Shown: piece after piece, positions 6,291 through 12,171 of the stretch | Position numbering within the stretch: position 1 is the first letter of the stretch | Layout: every line of letters begins with the position of its first letter | NCBI GenBank assembly: GCA_905215195.1 | Contig: CAJMPF010000024.1 | Location: forward strand, 1 to 12,171 | DNA: 12,171 bases | Origin: an uncultured bacterium | Lineage (GTDB): Bacteria > Actinomycetota > Coriobacteriia > Coriobacteriales > Coriobacteriaceae | Reading direction: 5' to 3' | The notes under the pieces: generated by a model | Databases searched by the model: none | Seen by the model: the letters and a program-made list of their open reading frames with translations, nothing else | Told to the model about the DNA's origin: nothing | Made by a program: the position numbers and the translations under genes

Positions 6291-8789
6291 ATGAGACGAG
6301 TGGGAACACTTGGCTTGGTGGCAGCGCTTGCCGCTATCTTGGTATCGCCGCTGCCGGCGCACGCCGAAGACGCATCGGGTGCCGTTACCTACAATGCGGG
6401 AAATGGGTATTCCTTTGAGAAGCTCTCGCATCCTACGGTAGGAACGTCGCAGCCGGATGGCATCGTCGACTACCAGGGTGACGGTGCCATTGCCGTTCCG
6501 GGCGCTGATGGTAATACGGCCAACAACGAAGGCGATCGCGGCCAGAGCTACACTTGGGCGGCTGCGAGCTATGGTGACTGGCTTTATGTGGGCACCTGCT
6601 ATGCGGCGATGGGCAACACGCTGACGCTCATGAACAGCACGCTGGGCGATTCCTTTGATGTCGAAACCATGCGCCTGACGCTGGAGGCCATGTTTAACGG
6701 CACGTTCTTCTATGGACAGAAGAAGGAGGACGGCACGGCCGACAAGGACAGCGGCGGCATCTTGGTCAAGATCAATACCAAGACCGGTGAGACCAAGCTG
6801 CTAATCTCTGATTCGCTCAACGGCGTCGCTCCTTTTTTCCGCAATGCCGTGAGCTATAAGGGTAAGCTCTATTTCTGCGGCAGCGTCAGGACCAATGGCG
6901 GCAAAGGCGGCCTGCCTGCTGTATACGAGATCGATCCTAAGACGGATGAGTACAAAGTTGTCTATCAGGGCCTTTCGAGCATGCAGGATTACGGTGCTGC
7001 CTACAAGCAGGGCATTTCTACCGGTATCCGCGGCATGTGCGTCCATGATGGCCAGCTCGTCATCAGTAATGTGGGTAAAGACGCGAACGGTAATTTTGTG
7101 TCGACAATCCTGACGTCGTCTGACCCCTCGAAGGGCCAGGACAGCTTCACCGAGATTGCCAATTCGGAGACGCTGTTTGGCTATCCGGCGATTCGCTATA
7201 AGGACAGCATCTACGGCGTCGCCATTTGGGATATGGTCTCGTACAATGGCCATCTCTATGCGACCATCTGCACCGGTACGCCCGAGAACGCTCCCGATGA
7301 TAATTCCATGCAGTCGTTTGCCATGGTCCGTGGCGACAAGAATGCCGACGGCAGCTATTCGTGGACTCCCATTGTCGGCGATCAGAAGACGGACGGTGCA
7401 AAGTACTGCTTTGGCATCGATCCTGCCCGTACCCGTTCTGGCGCTGCCAACCTCATCGTCTACAACGACTACCTCTATATCGGTGAATACAACGACGAGG
7501 AGATTGCCCTCGAGCGCATCCTGTTCAACAAATCCAACACCGAAGAGGGCGGTAAGAGCAGCATGGGCGGCGTTGACTGCTCGTTTGTGAATGCCAATCT
7601 TGAGCAGTCGGTTAACATCTATCGCATGGACAAGGACGAGAACATGGAGCTCGTCGTTGGCGATCGCACCGACATGTTCCCCGAGGGCGGTATTTCCGGC
7701 CTGACTTCTGGCTTTGGCCGAAACGAGAACCAGTACATTTGGCGCATGCAGAAGTTCGACGGCAAGCTGTATATCGGTACCTTTGATACCGCGAGCCTGC
7801 TTGAGCCGATCGGCCAGTTCTCCAATGGCGACATTATCGATATGACGCCCGAGGAGTGGGACTCTCAGGTTCAGCGCCTTAGGGACCTGCTCGATCACCT
7901 GCTCGACAAGAAATCGCCTGACGACCCCATCGTTCCCGTGAACACGCTTGCGGACGATGATTCAAACGAGGCCGTCGATGTCGATGACGAGAAGACCGAG
8001 GTTGCTAAGGGCTTTGGCGATCTGAGCGATGCGCTGGAGGATGCCGCGGGCGGTCTTTGCGATCAGGCCGCGACGATGCCCCAGGACTTTGAGGACGACG
8101 CCGCTTATGTCCAGAAGATCGATGGCGAGATCGCGTACTTCAAGTCCTTTGCCGACCAGTATCAGGACATGCTCGATAGCTATGAGAGCCTTAAGCAGCA
8201 GTACGAGGATGCCTATGGCACCGAGCTGCCGAGCGATATTCAGGATGCGCTCGATAAGCTGCTGAGCGAGGAGAACCTCAAGAAGTTGCAGAGTGTCCTT
8301 ACGTGCATGTGTTACCTGCGCGATGCCGAGCGCGGCTTTGATATGTATGTGACCAAGGACGGCGTGAACTTTACGACGCTGACGACTAATGGCTTTAACG
8401 ATCCGTATAACCATGGTCTGCGCACCTTTGCGGTGACCAACCAGGGTCTGTGCCTTGGTACCGCCAACCCGTTCTATGGTTGCCAGGTCTGGATCCAGCG
8501 CAAGGAGAATTCGGAGAATCCGGTTGATCCCGGTACTCCGGATCCGACGGAACCCACCGATCCTTCGCAGCCGGGTGGCGGCGATCAGCCTGGCGGCAGC
8601 CAGACGGGTGGCAACGACCAGTCGATCAGCACCACGACCACCGTCACGACGACCGCTAAGAAGACTCCGAAGGACGGCTCGCTGCCTCGCGCTGGCGACT
8701 CGACCCTCACGCTGGTCTTGGGATTGCTGGTTGCAGCTGCCGCAGTGCTTGGCATTGCTCTCGTCTTGCGCAAGCGTTCTCGTCGCTAG
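6291..8789 (+). CDS. Large secreted, wall- or membrane-anchored beta-propeller-like protein
   Basis: An 832-residue surface protein. The signal peptide ends at AHA (residue 25). Residues 26 to about 515 and 677-737 carry a repeating strand pattern of the form Y-x-G-x-L-Y-x-G: YGDWLYVGT (94), YKGKLYFCG (189), HDGQLVISN (252), YNGHLYATI (318), YNDYLYIGE (391), FDGKLYIGT (489) and NQGLCLGTANPF (717). Seven copies suggest a seven-bladed propeller. A helical, acidic segment (about 517-676) interrupts it before the last blade. A Pro/Gly/Thr-rich stalk follows (about 740-795), then LPRAG at 798-802, a membrane helix and the tail RKRSRR, an LPxTG-like sorting signal in which Ala replaces Thr. AGGGGAGG (6273-6280) precedes the ATG by ten bases. 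The ligand or enzyme activity is unknown; I do not see catalytic motifs. Its stop codon overlaps that of the opposing yolD-like gene. Confidence 0.85.
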   Translation: MRRVGTLGLVAALAAILVSPLPAHAEDASGAVTYNAGNGYSFEKLSHPTVGTSQPDGIVDYQGDGAIAVPGADGNTANNEGDRGQSYTWAAASYGDWLYVGTCYAAMGNTLTLMNSTLGDSFDVETMRLTLEAMFNGTFFYGQKKEDGTADKDSGGILVKINTKTGETKLLISDSLNGVAPFFRNAVSYKGKLYFCGSVRTNGGKGGLPAVYEIDPKTDEYKVVYQGLSSMQDYGAAYKQGISTGIRGMCVHDGQLVISNVGKDANGNFVSTILTSSDPSKGQDSFTEIANSETLFGYPAIRYKDSIYGVAIWDMVSYNGHLYATICTGTPENAPDDNSMQSFAMVRGDKNADGSYSWTPIVGDQKTDGAKYCFGIDPARTRSGAANLIVYNDYLYIGEYNDEEIALERILFNKSNTEEGGKSSMGGVDCSFVNANLEQSVNIYRMDKDENMELVVGDRTDMFPEGGISGLTSGFGRNENQYIWRMQKFDGKLYIGTFDTASLLEPIGQFSNGDIIDMTPEEWDSQVQRLRDLLDHLLDKKSPDDPIVPVNTLADDDSNEAVDVDDEKTEVAKGFGDLSDALEDAAGGLCDQAATMPQDFEDDAAYVQKIDGEIAYFKSFADQYQDMLDSYESLKQQYEDAYGTELPSDIQDALDKLLSEENLKKLQSVLTCMCYLRDAERGFDMYVTKDGVNFTTLTTNGFNDPYNHGLRTFAVTNQGLCLGTANPFYGCQVWIQRKENSENPVDPGTPDPTEPTDPSQPGGGDQPGGSQTGGNDQSISTTTTVTTTAKKTPKDGSLPRAGDSTLTLVLGLLVAAAAVLGIALVLRKRSRR

Positions 8790-9211
8790 GCCCGTCCGCG
8801 TAGCTCAATGTCCTGGATATCGTCGAAGTTGATGGCGATATCCCTGAGTTTGAGCAGCTTGAATGCGGGTAACACTTCGTCGAGAATGCCCGTGCGGCTA
8901 CGATAACCGTACGTATCGTAATAGGTGACGCGCACCAAGTCGCCGCGTTTGAGGCCCTCGAGCTTTTTTGAAAGCTCGAGGGCTTTTTCTTCCGTGAGTT
9001 CGCATTTTGGTTCGACGGTAATTTCTTGCTTGCGCACGAGCTCGTAGTATCCCGTGAGGGCGGCAAAGGGCATAAACTGCGCGGCACGGCCGGCACGGAC
9101 GGCGCCGTTGGCGGTGAGCCTTGGGTCGGCGGAGCGACGTCTTCCCTCGGGGTCCGCCAGGCGCTCGAAGGCGGTCGGCGGGCGCACGGGCTGTTGTTTG
9201 GGCTTAGGCAC
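8786..9211 (-). CDS. YolD-like protein, partner of the Y-family polymerase
   Basis: A 141-residue protein of the YolD-like family, usually encoded next to UvrX/YqjW-type translesion polymerases and thought to act with them (UmuD-like role proposed, not proven). The family signature RAAQFMPFAALTGYYEL is at 42-58. A charged helix (70-88, with ALELSKKLEGL at 77-87) leads into a beta-rich C-terminus, LVRVTYYDTYGYRSRTGIL and FKLLKLRDIAINFDDIQDIEL. The start is GTG at 9211 with GGAGGA just upstream; an in-frame TTG at 9223 overlaps that ribosome site and was rejected. The start overlaps the end of the polymerase gene by eight bases, so translation is probably coupled. In Bacillus the yolD gene comes first; here it follows the polymerase. 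The 3' half also carries, on the other strand, a terminator for the opposing gene. Confidence 0.88.
   Translation of the reverse strand: MPKPKQQPVRPPTAFERLADPEGRRRSADPRLTANGAVRAGRAAQFMPFAALTGYYELVRKQEITVEPKCELTEEKALELSKKLEGLKRGDLVRVTYYDTYGYRSRTGILDEVLPAFKLLKLRDIAINFDDIQDIELRGRA
8954..8990 (+). terminator. Intrinsic terminator embedded in antisense of the yolD-like gene
   Basis: A perfect 13-bp stem (8954-8966 with 8971-8983, loop TTTG) is followed at once by TTTTTCTT. It acts on the plus strand, 165 bases after the surface-protein stop. On the minus strand no T run follows the stem, so the polymerase operon should read through. It encodes ALELSKKLEGL of the YolD-like protein on the other strand. 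Confidence 0.85.
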
Positions 9212-10709
9212 GGTGTCCTCCAACTTGGTCGTTGCGTTCGCGCGCGGTGGCGCCGGCGGTAAAGCTTAATCCCTTGACGAGCGCGTTTTTGCCGTACTTG
9301 CCTTTCACGGCCAGGACGGCGCGCGCCAGGTCGCGCTCGCGCTCATCGGCCTCGATATCGCTGAACAGATCGATGGTGGCAAATTCCTCGGGCATGAGGT
9401 TGCCAAAGCCCAGGTTGATGCGCTTGACCGGTCGTTTGGGGTCGACGGTTTGCGCCCAAAGATCATCGAAATAGCCCATGATCTTCTTAAACGAATTGGT
9501 CCGCTCGGGCAGCTTGCGCGAGGCGTTGGAGTGCGCAAAGAGCGCGGCATAGCCACCACGCGGTTTGCCGCCATGCTCTCCCACAAAGATGCCATCGATT
9601 GCCTGCGCTTCGCGCACCAGGCGACGCCTTTCGTCATCGCACTGGACGGGCTTGGGCGCACGGGGTGCGAGCTCGGGGCCGGCGGTTGCGGTGGGTTCGA
9701 TGCTCGATGTGCTCGAGCGCAGGTGTCCGCATCCGTCCACATATTGTGCGGTACCGCTGGCATCAAGCCTGCGGATGTCGGCGCGCTCGCTCGCGTAGCC
9801 CACAAAGAGCGAGATACTGTCACATACCACGTGCTTATCGACCAAGTCCAGCACGGCACTGTCGACCATCTCGCGCAAGACGGTGTAGGCCTGCTCGTAG
9901 GCATAGCCCTTCGAGAGCACCTGTCCTGTGGTGGTCGAAGTTGCTTGTGGGCGATAGGCTTGGATATCGGCGATGGTTGTCGGCTCGCGCCCAAAGGCGT
10001 GGTCGATGAGATATTCGGCATTGACGCCGAGCTCGTCGTAGAGCAGGTTCTCGTCGAGTGCGGCGACACCCATCAGGTCGTAGACGCCATACTTCTCGAG
10101 TCGGGTTGCCACGCCGGGCCCGATGCCCCAGATATCGGTGATGGGACGATGGGGCCAGATCTCTTTGCGAAAGGTCTCGTCGTCGAGTATGCCGATGCGG
10201 CTGGGTACGTGCTTGGCGGTGATATCGAGCGCTACCTTGGCCTGGAATAGGTTGGGGCCGATGCCGACCGTCGCCGTGATGCCGGTGCGCGCGAGGACCT
10301 CATCGCGCAACATGCAGGCAAAGCCTTTGGCATTGGTATGGTAGAGGTCTAGATAGGGCGTCACGTCGATAAAGCATTCGTCGATTGAATAGACGTGAAT
10401 GTCTTGCGGGCTCACGTATTCCAGATAGATGCCGTAGATTTGCGCCGACACTTCCATGTAGTGCTGCATGCGCGGTACGGCTTTGATGTAGTCGATGCCG
10501 TCGGGAATCTCAAACAGACGGCAGCGATTGTGAATCCCTAAGTCCTTCATGGCCTGTGTGATGGCGAGACAGATGGTCGTGCGTCCGCGCGATTCGTCGG
10601 CAACGACCAGGTTGGTGGTGAGCGGGTTGAGTCCGCGGTCGACGCACTCGACGCTAGCGTAAAACGTCTTGAGGTCGATACAGATATAGGTGTGACGCTC
10701 GTGCCCCAC
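9204..10709 (-). CDS. Y-family (UvrX/YqjW-type) translesion DNA polymerase
   Basis: Error-prone lesion-bypass polymerase of the Y family, 501 residues from the GTG at 10709. The palm carries the catalytic acids: D12 in YICIDLKTFYASVE and D110-E111 in VYSIDECFID. The TNLVVAD and RTTICLAI blocks fit the UvrX/YqjW branch more than DinB. A helix-hairpin-helix is at 193-209 (IWGIGPGVATRLEKYGV). The C-terminus KGKYGKNALVKG...TARERNDQVGGHRA is typical of that branch. About 60-65 extra residues, Pro/Ala-rich then charged, interrupt the little-finger domain near 329-391, making the protein longer than YqjW (roughly 410). The GTG has GGGAGGA just upstream and begins four residues before the usual family start. 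Upstream in-frame ATG/TTG codons (10730, 10775, 10781) lie in or before the promoter. SOS induction is strongly suggested by two LexA-type boxes. Confidence 0.92.
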   Translation of the reverse strand: MGHERHTYICIDLKTFYASVECVDRGLNPLTTNLVVADESRGRTTICLAITQAMKDLGIHNRCRLFEIPDGIDYIKAVPRMQHYMEVSAQIYGIYLEYVSPQDIHVYSIDECFIDVTPYLDLYHTNAKGFACMLRDEVLARTGITATVGIGPNLFQAKVALDITAKHVPSRIGILDDETFRKEIWPHRPITDIWGIGPGVATRLEKYGVYDLMGVAALDENLLYDELGVNAEYLIDHAFGREPTTIADIQAYRPQATSTTTGQVLSKGYAYEQAYTVLREMVDSAVLDLVDKHVVCDSISLFVGYASERADIRRLDASGTAQYVDGCGHLRSSTSSIEPTATAGPELAPRAPKPVQCDDERRRLVREAQAIDGIFVGEHGGKPRGGYAALFAHSNASRKLPERTNSFKKIMGYFDDLWAQTVDPKRPVKRINLGFGNLMPEEFATIDLFSDIEADERERDLARAVLAVKGKYGKNALVKGLSFTAGATARERNDQVGGHRA

Positions 10710-10721
10710 GCGTCCTCCCAT

Positions 10722-10735
10722 CAAACACATGTTCT
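10722..10735 (-). promoter_or_regulatory. LexA (SOS) box 2
   Basis: The minus strand reads AGAACATGTGTTTG. It matches the core GAACRNRYGTTY of the Gram-positive SOS box, with mismatches only at the outermost bases. It lies 17 bases downstream of box 1 (start to start), between the transcription start and the GTG. Confidence 0.6.
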
Positions 10736-10738
10736 TAT

Positions 10739-10752
10739 CGAATATCTGTTCG
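10739..10752 (-). promoter_or_regulatory. LexA (SOS) box 1
   Basis: The minus strand reads CGAACAGATATTCG, matching CGAACNNNNGTTCG at all specified positions but one. It directly follows the -10 box and covers the predicted transcription start, so bound LexA would block the promoter. Confidence 0.75.
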
Positions 10753-10781
10753 ATAATACCCGCTCGTCCGGACATCGTCAA
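10753..10781 (-). promoter_or_regulatory. Promoter of the polymerase-yolD operon
   Basis: On the minus strand TTGACG (10781-10776) and TATTAT (10758-10753) are exactly 17 bases apart, close to consensus. The predicted transcription start, near 10746, leaves a leader of about 37 bases before the GTG at 10709. It falls inside the first SOS box. Confidence 0.8.
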
Positions 10782-10790
10782 AACCTGTCA

Positions 10791-10817
10791 AAAAGGGACT
10801 GGTTTGTTTTGGTAGGT
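10791..10817 (+). repeat. AAAAAGGGAC repeat, copy A
   Basis: The segment begins AAAAAGGGACTGG and ends TTTTGGTAGGT. It matches the minus-strand copy at 11517-11543 at nearly every position and is related to the copy at 11480-11500. It lies between the divergent polymerase and alcohol-dehydrogenase-like genes and has no inverted partner nearby. Confidence 0.6.
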
Positions 10818-10829
10818 ATGGTCGTGCGG

Positions 10830-10857
10830 TTGGATTGGGTTTTAACGCAGCTCTAAA
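10830..10857 (+). promoter_or_regulatory. Weak candidate promoter of the dehydrogenase-like gene
   Basis: TTGGAT (10830-10835) and TCTAAA (10852-10857) are 16 bases apart. The match is modest. The rest of the gap between the divergent genes holds the polymerase promoter and repeat copy A. Confidence 0.25.
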
Positions 10858-10893
10858 GAGTGCGAAACAGCTCGGAAAAGCTCGCTTCGTAGC

Positions 10894-11469
10894 ATGAGCC
10901 TAACGATTGATACCGCCTATGTGCACGGAAGGGTTGTGGGAAAGATGGTCAATTACGGGTTTGGTATGCCGACGCGCCTTGTTGTGGATGGAGACGTGGC
11001 TCGCTGGTGCGGACGATTGGTCGCTCACTACGGTGGCACCAAGGCGCTGGTCGTGTTGGGCGGTGACAAGCATACGCGCGATGAGCTTGTCTCGGTGGCA
11101 CTTGGCTCGCTTGATCGAGCCCTACTCGAGCGCGTACTTTTCCGCTGCGGCTCGGTTGGGGGCGACGGGGGAGACGAGCTGATCGACGAAGCCGTGGCCC
11201 TGGCGACCGACGAAGGCGTGGACTTTGTCCTGGCGATTGGCGATGCCGATACTGCTGGCTTTGCGCGCGAGCTCGCGCGTCGCATGGCGGCGCTCGATGC
11301 CGGCGAAGACGGTTTTGTCCCTTATGGATGCATTCTCTCGGAGGGCAAGGCGCCTGCTGTCGTGGGCACCGGTGAGGTTCCCATTTTTGCCATTATCGCG
11401 CCCGAACTGCTGGAGGGCATCGGGTCTCCTCTGCGTGAGTTGCTCGGTAGCGTCTGCGCCGCGGCCTAA
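10894..11469 (+). CDS. Truncated, degenerate iron-alcohol-dehydrogenase-like protein
   Basis: A 191-residue protein resembling only the N-terminal Rossmann-like half of group III (iron-type) alcohol dehydrogenases, usually about 380-390 residues. The matching parts are FGMPTRLVVDGD at 23-34, HYGGTKALVVLGGDKHTRD at 45-63, and EAVALATDEGVDFVLAIG at 99-116. The nucleotide-binding GGGS, which should follow next, reads GDAD at 116-119. The metal-binding helical half, with its Asp and three His ligands, is absent, and I see no remnant of it after the stop. Catalysis is therefore doubtful. The coding sequence is otherwise intact, so it may be a repurposed domain rather than debris. The start is uncertain: the ATG at 10894 has no clear ribosome site, and the in-frame ATG at 10945 (MVNYGFGMPTR) matches the family's usual start and has GGAAGGG further upstream. 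A hairpin repeat follows the stop. Confidence 0.7.
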   Translation: MSLTIDTAYVHGRVVGKMVNYGFGMPTRLVVDGDVARWCGRLVAHYGGTKALVVLGGDKHTRDELVSVALGSLDRALLERVLFRCGSVGGDGGDELIDEAVALATDEGVDFVLAIGDADTAGFARELARRMAALDAGEDGFVPYGCILSEGKAPAVVGTGEVPIFAIIAPELLEGIGSPLRELLGSVCAAA

Positions 11470-11479
11470 TATTTGCCAT

Positions 11480-11543
11480 AAAAGGACGGGTTATTTTTGG
11501 TTGGTAAAGCGTTTGACCTGCCAAAATAAGCCTGTCCCTTTTT
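11480..11543 (+). terminator. Long inverted repeat (repeat copies B and C), likely terminator
   Basis: Copy B (11480-11500, plus) and copy C (11521-11543, minus) of the AAAAAGGGAC repeat face each other and form an imperfect stem of about 20 bp. The stem continues partly through GGTAAAGCGTTTGACC in the loop. It ends in CCCTTTTT, 11 bases after the dehydrogenase-like stop, so it probably terminates that transcript. Its A-rich start makes it potentially bidirectional. Confidence 0.65.
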
Positions 11544-11592
11544 AATCGGTTGCCGTTTGGGGGCCGATTGGCAACGCTCGCTGATTGTAGTC

Positions 11593-11609
11593 TTGACCTG
11601 CGCTAGAAT
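11593..11609 (+). promoter_or_regulatory. Promoter-like elements before pgi, not resolved
   Basis: TTGACC (11593-11598) and TAGAAT (11604-11609) both look like promoter boxes, but they are only five bases apart and cannot belong to one promoter. Either TAGAAT works with a poor -35 near 11581, or TTGACC works with a poor -10 near 11616. The pgi promoter is probably in this stretch. Confidence 0.3.
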
Positions 11610-11626
11610 AGTGGCATCTGAATGTC

Positions 11627-11650
11627 CGGGCGCATGGAGGCGTGCGCCCG
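11627..11650 (+). promoter_or_regulatory. Hairpin in the pgi leader
   Basis: CGGGCGCA (11627-11634) and TGCGCCCG (11643-11650) form a perfect 8-bp stem. The loop TGGAGGCG contains a GGAGG that looks like a ribosome site but has no start codon at a usual distance. The true ribosome site follows at 11657-11664. It has no T run, so it is not a terminator. Confidence 0.5.
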
Positions 11651-11668
11651 TATGCTGAGGAGGACTCT

Positions 11669-12171
11669 ATGGCAACTGTTGCCGCACCTATCGATGCTAC
11701 GTCGACTGCCGCTTGGAAGGCGCTCGAGGCTCATCAGGAGAAGCTTGAGGCCGATGGTATCGACCTCAAGGCCTGGTTCGCTGCTGACGCCGACCGCGTG
11801 AACAAGCTGAGCTTTGACGCCGGTGACCTGCACTTCGATCTTTCGAAGAACCTGGTGACCGATGAGACCGTCAAGCTGCTGTGCGATCTTGCCCGCGAGG
11901 TGAAGCTTGAGGAGCGCCGCGATGCCATGTTCTCCGGCGAGCACATCAACACCACCGAGGACCGCGCCGTCCTGCACACCGCGCTGCGCCGCCCGGCAAG
12001 CGAGAAGGGCCAGCTCATCGTCGACGGCCAGGACGTCGTCGCCGACGTGCACGAGGTCCTCGATCGCATGTATGCCTTCGCCGAGCGCGTGCGCTCCGGT
12101 GAGTGGAAGGGCGTTACCGGCAAGAAGATCGAGCATCTGGTGTCCATCGGCATCGGCGGCTCCGATCTGGG
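11669..12171 (+). CDS. pgi: Glucose-6-phosphate isomerase, N-terminal part (cut by window end)
   Basis: Interconverts glucose 6-phosphate and fructose 6-phosphate in glycolysis and gluconeogenesis; cytoplasmic. The window holds the first 167 residues of an enzyme that is normally about 540-550 long in this bacterial branch. Two family hallmarks are visible: MFSGEHINTTEDRAVLHTALR at 87-107, and SIGIGGSDL at 159-167, the start of the sugar-phosphate-binding region, where the window ends. The N-terminal MATVAAPIDATSTAAWKALE is normal helical lead-in. The ATG at 11669 has GAGGAGGA (11657-11664) before it. Codon use is strongly biased towards GC-ending codons, as expected for a highly expressed metabolic gene. 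The reading frame is open to the end of the window. The identity is sure. Confidence 0.96.
   Translation, partial: MATVAAPIDATSTAAWKALEAHQEKLEADGIDLKAWFAADADRVNKLSFDAGDLHFDLSKNLVTDETVKLLCDLAREVKLEERRDAMFSGEHINTTEDRAVLHTALRRPASEKGQLIVDGQDVVADVHEVLDRMYAFAERVRSGEWKGVTGKKIEHLVSIGIGGSDL

Noticed and set aside
6801..7898. Long minus-strand open frame (365 codons) opposite the surface-protein gene
   Set aside because: Antisense to a clear exported repeat protein, with no domain pattern and a composition that mirrors the sense codons.
9450..10250. Plus-strand open frame (266 codons) opposite the polymerase
   Set aside because: The polymerase reading is supported by catalytic motifs throughout; the opposite frame shows no family features.
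10710..10781. Extended N-terminus of the polymerase starting at ATG 10775 or TTG 10781
   Set aside because: The stretch carries the -10 box and two SOS boxes, and the family N-terminus begins just after the GTG at 10709.

Overview
The window reads as chromosomal DNA of a GC-rich Gram-positive actinobacterium, most likely a gut Coriobacteriia member such as Collinsella. This is inferred from codon use, lipoprotein and cell-wall-anchor signals, Firmicutes-like accessory genes in a GC-rich background, and actinobacterial-type SOS boxes. No ribosomal RNA or other marker gene confirms it. The window looks like ordinary core and accessory chromosome. I see no phage, transposase, CRISPR array or tRNA.

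Layout. (1) 36-902: endonuclease IV (nfo), complete. (2) 1050-4155: a polar amino acid ABC importer with lipoprotein, permease and ATPase. Tandem hairpins separate the lipoprotein gene from the permease, the permease carries an exported N-terminal domain, and a strong terminator ends the operon. (3) 4288-5604: a divergent metal/redox block. A DUF3793 protein and a flavodoxin lie on the minus strand, and a membrane-tethered heavy-metal (HMA) domain protein lies on the plus strand. The shared region holds a strong minus-strand promoter with a DtxR/IdeR-like palindrome at its start point, and a CsoR-like (copper) operator in front of the HMA gene. (4) 6291-8789: a large secreted, wall- or membrane-anchored protein, probably a seven-bladed beta-propeller interrupted by a helical insert. 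(5) 8786-10709, minus strand: an SOS-type operon of a Y-family DNA polymerase (UvrX/YqjW-like) and a YolD-like partner. (6) 10894-11469: a degenerate, half-length iron-alcohol-dehydrogenase-like protein. (7) From 11669: the start of pgi, cut by the window end.

The most interesting signals are regulatory. The polymerase has a near-consensus promoter and two LexA-type boxes lying inside what would be its coding region if the first ATG were used, so the real start is the downstream GTG at 10709. The surface-protein gene and the yolD-like gene converge with their stop codons sharing a CTAG, and a perfect 13-bp-stem intrinsic terminator for the surface-protein transcript is built into the antisense of yolD coding sequence. 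A small repeat family built on AAAAAGGGAC flanks the alcohol-dehydrogenase-like gene and forms its terminator-like hairpin. I found no single wholly new multi-gene system. The best candidates for undescribed biology are the permease with its own exported domain and the gene-embedded terminator.
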